DNA of 64,000 bases from contig NZ_QHLX01000002.1 in the NCBI RefSeq assembly GCF_004135675.1, forward strand, positions 310,001 to 374,000. The letters are read 5' to 3'. This DNA is from Marinitoga lauensis (GTDB taxonomy: Bacteria > Thermotogota > Thermotogae > Petrotogales > Petrotogaceae). The notes beneath the pieces are model-generated. The model made no database searches and was not told the DNA's origin. It worked only from the letters and a program-made list of their open reading frames with translations. The position numbers were made by a program, and so were the translations under genes. Below, one piece after another: positions 37,791 through 47,178 of the stretch; the stretch's first letter is position 1; the number at the start of each line of letters is the position of its first letter.

Positions 37791-39341
37791 ATGAAAAAAT
37801 TACCAATAGGAATACAGGATTATAAAAAAATAATAGAAGGGAATTATATATATGTAGATAAAACGAAGTATATATATGACTTAATAAGTTCAGAAGTGCC
37901 AATATTTCTATCAAGGCCAAGGAGATTTGGAAAGAGTTTAACGATATCGACATTATATTACATATTCAAAGGAGAAAAAGAATTATTCAAAGATACATAC
38001 ATATATGACAAATGGGAATTCAAAGAATATCCTATTATAAGAATTAATTTGTTAGATGTTGCAACTGATACAGAAAAAAGATTCAAAGAAAGTCTATTAA
38101 AAATAATACAAGAAGAAGGACAAAGAAATAATATAGAAATAACAGAAAAAGATTATAAATTTGCATTTAATGAATTAATATATAAATTATCCAAAAAAGG
38201 AAAAGTAGTAATACTGGTAGATGAATATGAAAAACCAATATTAGATAATATAAATAACAAGGAAAAAGCGGAGAGGTATAGAGAAATATTAAGAGATTTC
38301 TATGTAAGTATAAAATCAAAAGACGAATATTTAAAGTTTATATTTATAACTGGAATAACAAAATTCACCAAAACAGGAGTATTTTCAGCATTAAATAATT
38401 TAAATGATATATCATTAAACAGAAAATATTCGCAAATGTTAGGATACACACAAGAAGAATTAGAACATTACTTCAATGACCATATAGAAGAAACAGCAAA
38501 AGAAATGGGAATAAGCAAAGAAGAATTATTAAAAGAAATAAAAACATATTATAATGGATTCTCATTTGATGGAGAACATTATGTATATAATCCATTTTCA
38601 GTATTAAGATTCTTTGATGAAATGAAATTTCAAAATTATTGGTTTGAAAGTGGATCACCATCATTCATATATGAATACGTAAAAGGAAGAAAAATAGAAT
38701 ACGAAGATTTAGTAAAATACACAGTAAATTCATTAGATTTTACAACAAGAGAAATAGAAGATGCGAATGCAAACATATTCTTTGCACAAGCGGGATATTT
38801 AACCTTTAAAGGAAAAGAAAAGTATGGGCTTGAAGAAGAATACATATTAGATTACCCAAATCTTGAAGTAAAAAACAGTTTTTCAAAATTAATATTAGAA
38901 GCAAATTATAATCTAGAAAATGATAAGATAAAAGACTTGAATAAAACAATATGGAAATTATTATCGAAAAATAAAATAAATGAATTAATAGAAGAAATAA
39001 AAAGAATAATAAGTGCGATACCGTATAACTTACATCAAAAAAGGGAAAGTTATTATCACTCATTAATATATACAATATTAGCATCGGCAGGATTAAACGT
39101 AACAGCAGAAGAACTAACAAATCTAGGAAGAAGCGACTTAGTATTAGAACACAATGACAAAATATATTTATTTGAAATAAAATTAGATAAAAATGCAAAA
39201 GAAGCAATAGAACAAATAAAAGAAAAGAAATACTATGAAAAATACATAAGTAAAAACAATGAAAAAGAAATATATATAATAGGAATAAATATCAACTCAG
39301 AAAAAAGAAATATTGAGGATTATATGATTGAAAAAATATAA
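37791..39341 (+). CDS. AAA-ATPase-like protein with PD-(D/E)XK nuclease domain (PF09820/PF08011 type), A
   Basis: A 516-residue protein. LPIGIQDYKKIIEGNYIYVD starts the domain, Walker A reads SRPRRFGKS (41-49), Walker B VVILVDEYEKP (139-149), and a sensor-like FIFITGITKFTKTGVFS follows. The C-terminal 90 residues form a PDDEXK_9 domain: GRSDLVLEHND with the Asp and LFEIKLDKN with the E-x-K. Family members are abundant in some anaerobes; their role is unknown, with a nuclease or selfish function suspected. The ATG at 37791 has TTTGGAGGTGG before it, and TGTGATATAAT at 37732 is a likely extended -10. Confidence 0.88.
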   Translation: MKKLPIGIQDYKKIIEGNYIYVDKTKYIYDLISSEVPIFLSRPRRFGKSLTISTLYYIFKGEKELFKDTYIYDKWEFKEYPIIRINLLDVATDTEKRFKESLLKIIQEEGQRNNIEITEKDYKFAFNELIYKLSKKGKVVILVDEYEKPILDNINNKEKAERYREILRDFYVSIKSKDEYLKFIFITGITKFTKTGVFSALNNLNDISLNRKYSQMLGYTQEELEHYFNDHIEETAKEMGISKEELLKEIKTYYNGFSFDGEHYVYNPFSVLRFFDEMKFQNYWFESGSPSFIYEYVKGRKIEYEDLVKYTVNSLDFTTREIEDANANIFFAQAGYLTFKGKEKYGLEEEYILDYPNLEVKNSFSKLILEANYNLENDKIKDLNKTIWKLLSKNKINELIEEIKRIISAIPYNLHQKRESYYHSLIYTILASAGLNVTAEELTNLGRSDLVLEHNDKIYLFEIKLDKNAKEAIEQIKEKKYYEKYISKNNEKEIYIIGININSEKRNIEDYMIEKI

Positions 39342-39369
39342 ATATAGGAAATGAGATCATAAATAATTT

Positions 39370-39836
39370 TGTATAAAAAATACGGTAGCCTGTAAAATTT
39401 TGTGTAAATCCTCTTCCTGGATGGTAATAAAATAATAAAAAATTGATTGTTATTTTTTGATTTTTCATGTGAAAGATCGACTATATTATAATAAGCTTTA
39501 ATAGTTATTTTTAGTAATTTTTGATGATGTTTTTTGGAATAAAAACCCTTTTGCAATTTCTACTGCAAAATTTAACATTATTAATTTTTTATATTTTTTA
39601 GTATTATTTGTTATTGTATTTTAGCTGTATTAACCGTTGTATATGTATTTGGTAATTCTGTCTTTGAAAAAGATGGATAGTTCGTTTAGGACTTTACTCC
39701 AGTCTCTATATCGAGCTGTCCATCTTTTTGTTGCATTTATTGTTGCTAAATATAGTATTTTCATTAATGCATCGTCATTTGGGAATGAGGTTTTATTTTT
39801 AGTTACTTTTCTCCAAATTTTCCATGGGGTGATTAC
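39370..39836 (-). mobile_element. IS256-family (mutator) element remnant
   Basis: The minus strand from 39836 to the stop at 39630 encodes the last 68 residues of an IS256-type transposase: ITPWKIWRKVTKNKTSFPND, then ALMKILYLATINATKRW and DWSKVLNELSIFFKDRI. The N-terminal DDE part is absent. Beyond the stop, TACGGTAGCCTGTAAAATTT near 39381 looks like an IS256-type terminal sequence. Bases 39342-39369 and 39540-39625 are AT-rich; a segment TTTTGCAATTTCTACTGCAA near 39550 is inversely repeated near 41030. A short match to the broken end of this remnant occurs at 22992-23030. Confidence 0.72.
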
Positions 39837-39855
39837 GTTATGTAATCAAAAAATA

Positions 39856-39878
39856 CCGGGCGTGGTGCCCGGTTTTGT
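39856..39878. terminator. Repeated GC-rich terminator, copy B
   Basis: CCGGGC 39856-39861 and GCCCGG 39867-39872 around GTGGT, with TTTTGTT on the plus side and, read on minus, TATTTTTTG after the stem. The minus reading is the better terminator. Confidence 0.75.
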
Positions 39879-39991
39879 TATTGAATTAAGTCAAAGAGTT
39901 CGTTGGTTGTTGTGTCGACAATTGTTGCGTTGTCTTTTTCGTATCCTGCTGGTACTATTACACCAACGAAGGAATCCGTTTGTTTTTGCAT
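39878..39991 (-). pseudogene. Duplicated 37-codon gene tail, copy B
   Basis: Minus-strand frame MQKQTDSFVGVIVPAGYEKD then NATIVDTTTNELFDLIQ, ending at 39878 just before the terminator. It is a diverged copy of 37570-37683. The remaining stretch 39992-40128 shows no gene. Confidence 0.6.
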
Positions 39992-40128
39992 GGGAAAATT
40001 TACAGGTGGGATGATATTTATGAAAATATCCAAAAGTAATTTTTTAGTTGTGAATGTTACGTGTAAAGAGTTAGTGTAGTTTGAACAAATAAATTAATAT
40101 TAAGTCATAATTATTGCAATGAATGCAG

Positions 40129-40157
40129 TTGAAAATAAAATGTATTTGTTATATAAT
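40129..40157 (+). promoter_or_regulatory. Promoter of the GNAT toxin-antitoxin locus
   Basis: TTGAAA at 40129-40134, a 17-base spacer and TATAAT at 40152-40157, 34 bases before the antitoxin ATG. Both boxes are close to the sigma-70 consensus. Confidence 0.65.
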
Positions 40158-40191
40158 AAAAAATGATTAGGAAAGAAGCGAGGTGATTATA

Positions 40192-40365
40192 ATGGCAACA
40201 TCATCTTTTAATAAGGACTTTACTTTAAAAAGTAAAAGAGAAGTAGAAAGTTTTATTAAAATAATGCAAACACCTTCTAAACCCATAAAAATAGATAGAA
40301 AATTAGTATCGCCGGAAAGAGAGAAAGAAGGTGTTGAAAAATTAAGAAAAACATTATTTCGTTAA
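40192..40365 (+). CDS. Probable antitoxin of a GNAT toxin-antitoxin pair
   Basis: A 57-residue basic protein, MATSSFNKDFTLKSKREVES then IKIDRKLVSPEREKEGVEKL. The start follows GCGAGGTG. Small proteins of this pattern, with a DFTLKS-like strand and a charged helix ending in a short tail, are found directly before GNAT-type acetyltransferase genes and are regarded as antitoxins. The downstream reading frame overlaps or abuts it. I infer the role from the pairing; there is no direct proof. Confidence 0.6.
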   Translation: MATSSFNKDFTLKSKREVESFIKIMQTPSKPIKIDRKLVSPEREKEGVEKLRKTLFR

Positions 40366-40935
40366 AAAAACTAATTGAGATAAGTAATAAGAGGAAAGCT
40401 CAGGAACTTATCTCAAATTTTCTTTGTAAAAAAGATGAGGATATTGAGAAATTTTTAAAAGAAAAATCCATTCTTTTTGAAAAAATAGGAAAAAGTAGAA
40501 CTTTTTTTATTTATGATGAAGATAGCAGTGATTTTATCATATTTTACTTTAGCTATACAGGTTTTAAAAATTCCGGAAAAATTTTCTAATAATAAAATTA
40601 AAAAATTGGATGGATTTAGTGCAAAAATAAATGGAAAGAGAATCACAGAAATTCCCGCCATTCTAATAGGACAACTTGGAAAAAATGATATGTATTCTTC
40701 AGAGATAACTGGAGACGAGATAATGCAATTTTGTTTTAGTAAAATTTTAGAAGGTCAAGAAAGATTAGGCGGAAGAATTATAATGTTAGAATGCAAAGAT
40801 ATAGAATATTTAAAAAACTTTTATAGAAAATATGGATTTGAAATGATAGATAAAGAATATAAAAAAGATGAGTTACTTCAATTTATAAAGCTTTTAAACG
40901 AATATGATTTAATAAGTAAATCCGAGTCGTTTTAA
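40353..40935 (+). CDS. GNAT-type acetyltransferase, probable toxin, frameshifted
   Basis: The frame from about 40353 reads LKKLIEISNKRKAQELISNF, then DIEKFLKEKSILFEKIGKSR and TFFIYDEDSS. Near 40525 the homologous reading moves to the frame that gives ILSYFTLAIQVLKIPEKFSN and continues IPAILIGQLGKND, GGRIIMLECKD, LKNFYRKYGFEMID. One base restored near 40525 joins the two. YFTLA.QVL.IP and IGQLGKND are characteristic of this small GNAT family paired with an antitoxin. GNAT toxins acetylate charged tRNAs in known systems; the target here is unknown. The start codon is unclear; no ATG or GTG is available in frame. Confidence 0.62.
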
Positions 40936-40984
40936 AATACTGTGTCAAATGAGACCATAAATAATTTTATGTAATCAAAAAATA

Positions 40985-41009
40985 CCGGGCGTGGTGCCCG
41001 GTTTTGTTA
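40985..41009. terminator. Repeated GC-rich terminator, copy C
   Basis: CCGGGC 40985-40990 and GCCCGG 40996-41001 with TTTTGTTATT behind. No gene tail is attached here. It follows the GNAT toxin gene and would also serve the minus-strand HigA gene poorly, since 75 bases intervene. Confidence 0.7.
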
Positions 41010-41083
41010 TTAGGTGAGTGAATGTATTTGCAGTAGAAATTGCAAAAGTTCTTTTTAACTCCATTATTAAATTCAGGAAGATT

Positions 41084-41368
41084 CTATTTTATTATCACTT
41101 TTTTTCCGGCAGCTCTAAGAACTTTATTTAAGAAGTCAACTCTTGGATTTATCATTCCACGTTCAAATCTTGATAATGCTTGTTGTGAAATTCCTATTTT
41201 TTTAGCAAATTCCTTTTGGGTTAAATGATTTTTTTGACGATATTCAATAACTGCAGCTATAGCTTTATATTTTAAATCTAGTTCATCATATCTTTTTTTT
41301 AGTTGAGTATTATCCTTTAGAGCTTGATTTTTATATTCATCAAAATCATATAATTTAATTTTAGCCAT
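41084..41368 (-). CDS. higA: XRE-family antitoxin (HigA-like)
   Basis: A 94-residue protein with a C-terminal helix-turn-helix: YRQKNHLTQKEFAKKIGISQ then QALSRFERGMINPRVDFLNK. The N-terminal half is helical (YDELDLKYKAIAAVIE). I chose ATG 41368 because GGAGGG lies exactly six bases upstream; ATG 41374 abuts that site. The gene overlaps the toxin stop. As in HigBA loci, toxin precedes antitoxin, and the antitoxin would repress the operon. Confidence 0.82.
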   Translation of the reverse strand: MAKIKLYDFDEYKNQALKDNTQLKKRYDELDLKYKAIAAVIEYRQKNHLTQKEFAKKIGISQQALSRFERGMINPRVDFLNKVLRAAGKKVIIK

Positions 41369-41370
41369 AA

Positions 41371-41742
41371 TCATCCCTCCATTTCATTTATTATTCTTTT
41401 CATTTTTTTGAATATGGGATTCATTATAGTTGAACCAAATTTTTGAGTTTTCTTTATTTTATAATCGAATAAAATAAATATTTTATTATCTTTTATGAAG
41501 TAAAAAATCCTTAATTGAATATGAGATTTTATTCTTAGCTCTCTTAATGGAATATTTTTATATTTATATTCATTAAGTGTTTTAGAAAAAGGTGGTTTTA
41601 AATTAGAACCAAATTGTTTCAATAAGTCAAGAGTTTTAAATATTTCAGCTAATAAATCTATGTCTTCTTTTTTTGTGCTATTTTTTAATTTTTCAAAAAA
41701 TTTATGAACTTTAGAGTCAAAATGTATTTTATAATTTTCCAT
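41371..41742 (-). CDS. higB: RelE/HigB-like toxin (Gp49 type)
   Basis: A 123-residue basic protein: YKIHFDSKVHKFFEKLKN at the start, KPPFSKTLNEYKYKNIPLRE in the middle and LRIKSHIQLRIFYFIKDNKI then ILFDYKIKKTQKFGSTIMN. This matches the phage-derived Gp49/HigB family, ribosome-dependent mRNA nucleases. The ATG at 41742 is preceded by AAAGGGG. It is directly followed by the HigA-like gene, which fits an intact toxin-antitoxin pair. Confidence 0.82.
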   Translation of the reverse strand: MENYKIHFDSKVHKFFEKLKNSTKKEDIDLLAEIFKTLDLLKQFGSNLKPPFSKTLNEYKYKNIPLRELRIKSHIQLRIFYFIKDNKIFILFDYKIKKTQKFGSTIMNPIFKKMKRIINEMEG

Positions 41743-41868
41743 AAATATTCCCCTTTCAGTCTAATATCATTATACATCAAATATGATGTATTGTCAATTA
41801 AGTTTTTATTATTATATTTGTGATTTATCGACAAACTATGTATACATTATTATATTTTTCATCAAATA

Positions 41869-41893
41869 CCGGGAGTGGTGCCCGGTTTTTGTT
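41869..41893. terminator. Repeated terminator, copy D, followed by a shared promoter motif
   Basis: CCGGGA 41869-41874, GTGGT loop and GCCCGG 41880-41885 (one mismatch to the other copies), then TTTTTGTT. AAATGTGATATAATTCAGTT follows at 41897, nearly the same as GAATGTGATATAATTCAGTT at 37728, so copies A and D share the downstream promoter-like module. Confidence 0.65.
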
Positions 41894-41931
41894 ATTGAAA
41901 TGTGATATAATTCAGTTGTGGAGGTGAGATA

Positions 41932-43474
41932 ATGAGACGATTTTGTACAAGCGGACCTGTTGATAAGAAAACATGTTATTATGTAGAAAGACCAGAATTA
42001 ATGGAAGAAGCAATTGATCATATAGAAAATTGGAGATACTTTACAGTGTCAGCACCAAGACAAACAGGAAAGACCACATTTTTGAATGAGATAATTGAGA
42101 AAATAAAAAATAAATATATAACGGTATTTTTATCGTTTGAAGACTATAAAAATATAAAAACAGAAGAAGAGTTTTTAAGAACATTTAATAATGAAATGCA
42201 GGATGAATTAAACAAATATAAATATGCGATAAAAGAAGAAATAAATAATATTAGAGAAATAAAAAAATATTTGAGGAAATATATGGTAAAAGTGGAAAAG
42301 AAGTAATATTGATGATAGATGAATTTGAAAAATTCAATAATGAAGAATTAATGAATCAATTTTTGCATGTAATCAGAAAAACATATCATAAAAAAAAGGA
42401 ACATAAATTAAGAAGTGTAATACTAATATAAGAAGTGTAATACTAATAAGTGTAAGATATTTAAGTGGAGTATTGGAAGATAATGCAAGTCCATTTAATA
42501 TAGCAGAACATATGGAAGTGCCATATTTTACAAAAGAACAGGTATATGATCTATTAAGTCAGCATGAAAAAGAAATAGGGCAGATATTTGAAGAAAAAGT
42601 AAAAGAACTAATATGGCATAATGCAGGAGGGCAGCCAGGATTAACCAATGCACTGGCATATGATCTGGTGATGAAAAAAGCAAAAGGAGAAAAGATAATA
42701 ACAGAAAAACATTTTGAAAAAACATTATATGATTTTATGCATCGATATATAGATAAAAACATATCAAATATAATATCAAAAGCAGAAAAAGAAAAAGAAT
42801 TAATAATGAAAATATTATTTGAATCAGAAAGTGTTGAATTCAATATATATGATGAAAGAATAAATTACTTATACTTAAATGGAGTAATAGATAATTGTGA
42901 GGGGAAATGTTGTGTAAGAGTGCCGTTATATTACAAAGCATTATATGACAGATTTAAACCACAAGTAAATGGAGAAAAGGATAAAATGAAACCATTTGGA
43001 GAAACAATAAAAAATTATATAGATAATAATGGTATATTGGATTTAAATAAACTAATGAAAAGATATATAAAATATATAAAACAAAGAGGAGCAATAATGT
43101 TTAAAGGAAGGAATTATTATGAAGGAGTGTATCAATATAATCTGGATCAATTTTTAAGCTTATACGTAGAAGCAACAAATGGAAAAGTATATCCAGAAAC
43201 AGAAGTAGGTGGAGGAAGGATAGATTTATTAATAAATCTGAATAACAAAGAATATCTAATAGAAGTAAAAGCGAATATAGATAGTGATGAATATGAAAAA
43301 GGAAAAAAACAGTTATTAGAGTATTTAAAAAGAAAAGAACAAAAAGAAGGATGGTTGATAATATATTCAAATGCAATAGAAGATTTTGAGTATATAACAG
43401 AAGAAAAAGATGGAGTAAAATTACATATATGGTTTATAAAAACGAACTTTGAAAGTCCATCGAAAGTGAAATAG
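41932..43474 (+). CDS. AAA-like ATPase with PD-(D/E)XK domain (PF14516-like), frameshift and 20-bp duplication
   Basis: MRRFCTSGPVDKKTCYYVER is the typical start of AAA_35-like proteins. Walker A is SAPRQTGKTTF (about 42-52) and Walker B VILMIDEFEKF. The frame breaks near 42285 (one T missing) and again at a 20-bp tandem duplication (42411-42430 and 42431-42447). With both repaired the length is 507 residues. The C-terminus has a nuclease motif: YPETEVGGGRIDLLINLNNK then YLIEVKANIDSDE, with E, D and E-x-K. GAGGTGAG precedes the ATG. The role of this family is unknown. Confidence 0.78.
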
Positions 43475-43490
43475 TCCTGGGGTGAAACTG

Positions 43491-45161
43491 ATGAAATTAA
43501 AAAAATTACCAATAGGAGAAAGTGATTTTAAAAGTATAATAGAAGATAATATGTATTATATAGATAAAAGTTTATTAATAAAAGAAATTTTATCCGGTGG
43601 AAGAGTAATATTAATAACCCGCCCAAGAAGATTTGGAAAAACATTGAATATGAGCATGATGAAATATTTTTTTAGAAATGACTATGATGGTAAACATTTA
43701 TTTAAAGACTTGAAGATATGGAAAGAAAAAGAGATAATAGAAAAATATTTAAATAAATATCCTGTAATATATATAACCTTTAAAGATTTAAAACAGAATA
43801 ATTATGAAGAAATGATGTCTTCATTAAAAGAAATAATATCAAATTTGTATAATGAGTATTCATATCTTTTAAAGTCGGAAAAAATAACAAAATGGGAAAA
43901 GAAAAAAATAATAGATATTATTGATAAAACAGCGGATATAATATCATTTGAAAGTAGTATAAAAGAATTATCAAAATATTTATACAAATACTATGGCCAA
44001 AAAGTAATACTATTAATAGATGAATACGACACATCAATACAACAATCATATTTAAATGGATATTATAACGAATTCATAAACTTCATGGGAAACATGTTGG
44101 GAAGTGCATTAAAAGACAATGAGTATTTAGAAAAAGGAGTATTGGCAGGTATAACAGGAATAATAAAAGCAAATGTATTTGGTGGATTAAATAATTTACA
44201 AAGATTAACGATATTAGACAAGCACTTCAATGACAAATTTGGATTAACATGGGAAGAAGTGGAAGAAACATTAAAATACTATGGATTAGAATATGAAAAA
44301 GAAAAAGTAATAGAATGGTATAACGGATATAACTTTGGAGGATTAGAAATATATAATCCATATTCAATAATAAACCTGGCAAGAAACAAAGGGAAAATAG
44401 CGTATTACTGGATAAACAGCAGTGGAAATGAATTAATAAAAAGATTGATAAAACAGAGTACAGCAGAAGTAAAAACAAAAATAGAAGAATTAATAGAAGG
44501 AAAAACAATAGAAAGCAGTATAGACGAAAACCTGGTATATGGAGACTTAGACAAAAGCACAGAAGAAAGCATATGGACATTATTTCTATTCACAGGATAC
44601 TTAACCTGGGTAGAACACACAGGAGAAGAAGGAGAACCGAGATATAGTCTGAGAATAACAAACAAAGAAACATTACAATTCTTTAAAAAAACAGTGGTGG
44701 ATATAATAAAAGAAACAAAAATAAATCTGGAAAATATAATATTGGATATAATACTTGGGAAATACAAAGAATTTGCAAATAAATTTAAAAGAATGGTAGA
44801 AGAAACATTAAGTTATTTTGATGTAAGTGGAGAAGAACCAGAAAGGTTTTATCATGGATTAATACTTGGAATGGTAGTGGGATTAAGCAAAAAATACATA
44901 GTAAAAAGTAACAGAGAAGCGGGATATGGAAGAGCAGATGTAATATTAATACCAAAAGAAAAAAAGGAGCCAGGAATAATATTTGAATTCAAAAAATACA
45001 GTATAGATTTTGATAAAGATTTAAAAGAAAGTGCAGAAATGGGAATAAAACAGATAGAAGAAAAAGGATATGAAAAAGAAATAAAAAGTTATGGAATAGA
45101 AAAAATAATAAAAGTGGCAATTGCATTTGATAAAAAGAATGTGGAAATAATAGTAAAATAA
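43491..45161 (+). CDS. AAA-ATPase-like protein with PD-(D/E)XK nuclease domain, B
   Basis: A 556-residue homologue of the protein at 37791. LKKLPIGESDFKSIIED begins it, Walker A is TRPRRFGKT (43-51), Walker B VILLIDEYDTSI (about 178-189), and the middle contains EWYNGYNFGGLEIYNPYSII, a conserved family segment. The C-terminal nuclease motif reads GYGRADVILIPKEK and GIIFEFKKYSID. The frame is intact. ATG 43491 follows GGGGTGAAACTG; GTG 43482 is an alternative. It starts 16 bp after the preceding ATPase, so they probably form one transcript. Confidence 0.88.
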   Translation: MKLKKLPIGESDFKSIIEDNMYYIDKSLLIKEILSGGRVILITRPRRFGKTLNMSMMKYFFRNDYDGKHLFKDLKIWKEKEIIEKYLNKYPVIYITFKDLKQNNYEEMMSSLKEIISNLYNEYSYLLKSEKITKWEKKKIIDIIDKTADIISFESSIKELSKYLYKYYGQKVILLIDEYDTSIQQSYLNGYYNEFINFMGNMLGSALKDNEYLEKGVLAGITGIIKANVFGGLNNLQRLTILDKHFNDKFGLTWEEVEETLKYYGLEYEKEKVIEWYNGYNFGGLEIYNPYSIINLARNKGKIAYYWINSSGNELIKRLIKQSTAEVKTKIEELIEGKTIESSIDENLVYGDLDKSTEESIWTLFLFTGYLTWVEHTGEEGEPRYSLRITNKETLQFFKKTVVDIIKETKINLENIILDIILGKYKEFANKFKRMVEETLSYFDVSGEEPERFYHGLILGMVVGLSKKYIVKSNREAGYGRADVILIPKEKKEPGIIFEFKKYSIDFDKDLKESAEMGIKQIEEKGYEKEIKSYGIEKIIKVAIAFDKKNVEIIVK

Positions 45162-45207
45162 TCAAGATTTGAAGCGCTATCAAAAGTGTAAATGGAGGGA
45201 TAAGAGA

Positions 45208-46068
45208 ATGAAAAAAATACTGGTAGTGATTATGATATTTATGTCTTTAGTCGTTTTTGGGTTGGGCTTTGATATTAATGTTAATGGTGGAAGTATATCT
45301 TTTTCAAAAAATATGTGGAGTATGGAAAAAGATACTAATATTGGATTATGGTTAAGTTATCCTATGGATTTTACTGATTATAATCTTCCTGGAATAGGGA
45401 TTAATTATAACGATAAAAATGAGTTTTTTACATATCAAAAGGTATTTTTTAAGAAAATAAAGTTAAAAACAGGTGAAAGATATTTTGGTTTAAATATAGG
45501 ATATGATTTCGAAAGGAACTCTATTGTGCTGTCAACAAAGGTGAAAAAGTATAAGAATGATTTAATCTCGAAAAGATTTTCATATTCATATATATCAGTA
45601 TTTAAAAACGGCAGTGAGGAAAGAAAAATAGGGTTAGATAGATATTTAATCCCGACTGTAGCAAAGGTTTCGATTTTTTCCACTTCATATGATAATTTAA
45701 ATTTTAGTAATAGTATTTCAAATTATGGTATTCAATTGCAAAGATACTTTACTATCCCTTTTGTTATAGGAAATTCTGATCTGGGATATTCCTTCTCCAT
45801 TCCAATAGGTATATTTGATAACAAGTATATGTCAGGATATTTTGCATATGGTGTGTTGTATAAGGAAAAATATTTTCCGTTTTTTAATTTCCAGGTTCCT
45901 TTTAAGATTAATAAGAATGAGTATTATATGGGAATGCAATTGAAAATGGCAAATGATGCAGATTTTTTGGTTTATTTATCAAAACTAAGTATAGATAATC
46001 CATTTAGTGTTATATTAAAATTAAATGAAAATGGAAAGTTTGAAGGTGGGTTCTTTTTTGAATACTGA
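45208..46068 (+). CDS. Exported protein of unknown function
   Basis: A 286-residue protein with a clear signal peptide: MKKILVVIMIFMSLVVFGLG. The mature part is rich in aromatic residues and alternating polar/hydrophobic strands (for example YFGLNIGYDFERNSIVLSTK, FGYSFSIPIG-like segments), suggesting a beta-barrel or beta-sandwich envelope protein. I do not recognise a family. The ATG at 45208 has GGAGGG before it. The gene overlaps hemW by 11 bases and lies between two ATPase cassettes, so it is probably part of the older chromosome into which those genes were inserted. Confidence 0.65.
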   Translation: MKKILVVIMIFMSLVVFGLGFDINVNGGSISFSKNMWSMEKDTNIGLWLSYPMDFTDYNLPGIGINYNDKNEFFTYQKVFFKKIKLKTGERYFGLNIGYDFERNSIVLSTKVKKYKNDLISKRFSYSYISVFKNGSEERKIGLDRYLIPTVAKVSIFSTSYDNLNFSNSISNYGIQLQRYFTIPFVIGNSDLGYSFSIPIGIFDNKYMSGYFAYGVLYKEKYFPFFNFQVPFKINKNEYYMGMQLKMANDADFLVYLSKLSIDNPFSVILKLNENGKFEGGFFFEY

Positions 46069-47174
46069 GATAGGATTATATATTCATATACCTTTTTGTA
46101 AAAGTAAATGTTTGTATTGTGATTATCCTTCCACTACAAATAACAGGATTCAGGATAAATATTTTGATTATTTATTAAAAGAAATTGATTTAGTTAATTA
46201 TAGCGGAAAGATAAAAACGGTATTTTTAGGTGGTGGAACGCCTTCATATGTTGGTGTGAAACAGATTGATAAAATATTCAGAAGATTTGATTTATCAAAT
46301 GTTTCTGAAATTACAATAGAATCTAATCCGGAAACGTTAAATGAAGAAAAATTACATGAATATTTTTCTCTGGGAATAAATAGATTAAGTTTGGGCGTTC
46401 AGACCTTTGATAATAGTATATTAAATGCAATGAATAGATTATATGATAATGAGATTATAGAAAGAAATTATTATCTTGCAAGAAGATATTTTTCTAATAT
46501 AAATTTTGATTTTATCCTTGGTCTTCCCGGGATAATATGAGAGTGTTGGAAAGGAATTTAAGATTGATTGAAAAGTTAAAACCTGATCATGTTTCATATT
46601 ATATTTTTGATTCAAATCATGAAACACCGTTAAAGAGATTATTGGAAAAAGGAAAGATAAAATTACCAGAAGATGAATTTGTTGAAGAAGGATTTGATAT
46701 GGTAATATCAGAATTAAATAGAATGGGATATATTAGATATGAAATTTCTAATTGGGCAAAAGAAGGTTATGAGTGTAAGCATAATTTGATATATTGGAAT
46801 AATGAAAACTATCATGGATTTGGATTGTCTGCTGGTGGTCATATTGGTAATGTAAGATATACAAAAACATGGGATTTTAAGGAGTATTTTGATAAGTTGG
46901 ATAATAATCAAATACCATATGATTATTATAATGAGAATTCAAACCTTGATGAGTTAACAGAAGAGTTGTTTATGGGTTGAGGCTAATTAATGGAATAAAG
47001 GTAGAGAAATTGAAAGATAAGTATGGGAGATTATTTGATGAGTTTTTAAAATATTTAAAGGATTCAGAATATTTGATGATTATAGATGATAGGATAATGA
47101 TGAATAAAAAGGGATTGGATTTTTCTAATCTGGTATTTGAAGAAATATTGGATATTAAAGACAAAATGAGGTGA
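46058..47174 (+). CDS. hemW: HemW-like radical SAM heme chaperone, two apparent frameshifts
   Basis: YIHIPFCKSKCLYCDY carries the CxxxCxxC cluster ligands near residue 12, VFLGGGTPS and EITIESNPETL follow, and LSLGVQTFDN and NYHGFGLSAGG are family hallmarks. The frame breaks at GGG 46529-46531 and TT 46977-46978; one base at each restores FILGLPGDNMRVLERNLRLI and ELFMGLRLINGIKVEKL, for about 372 residues. HemW binds and delivers heme and resembles HemN but lacks coproporphyrinogen oxidase function. The TTG at 46058 is best placed after GAAGGTGGG; ATGs at 46025 and 46031 lie further into the upstream gene. Confidence 0.85.
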
Positions 47175-47178
47175 AAGA

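Noticed and set aside
39637..40014. Plus-strand frame of 125 residues
   Set aside because: It runs antisense to the IS256 transposase tail and the duplicated gene tail, both of which have conserved protein sequence on the minus strand.
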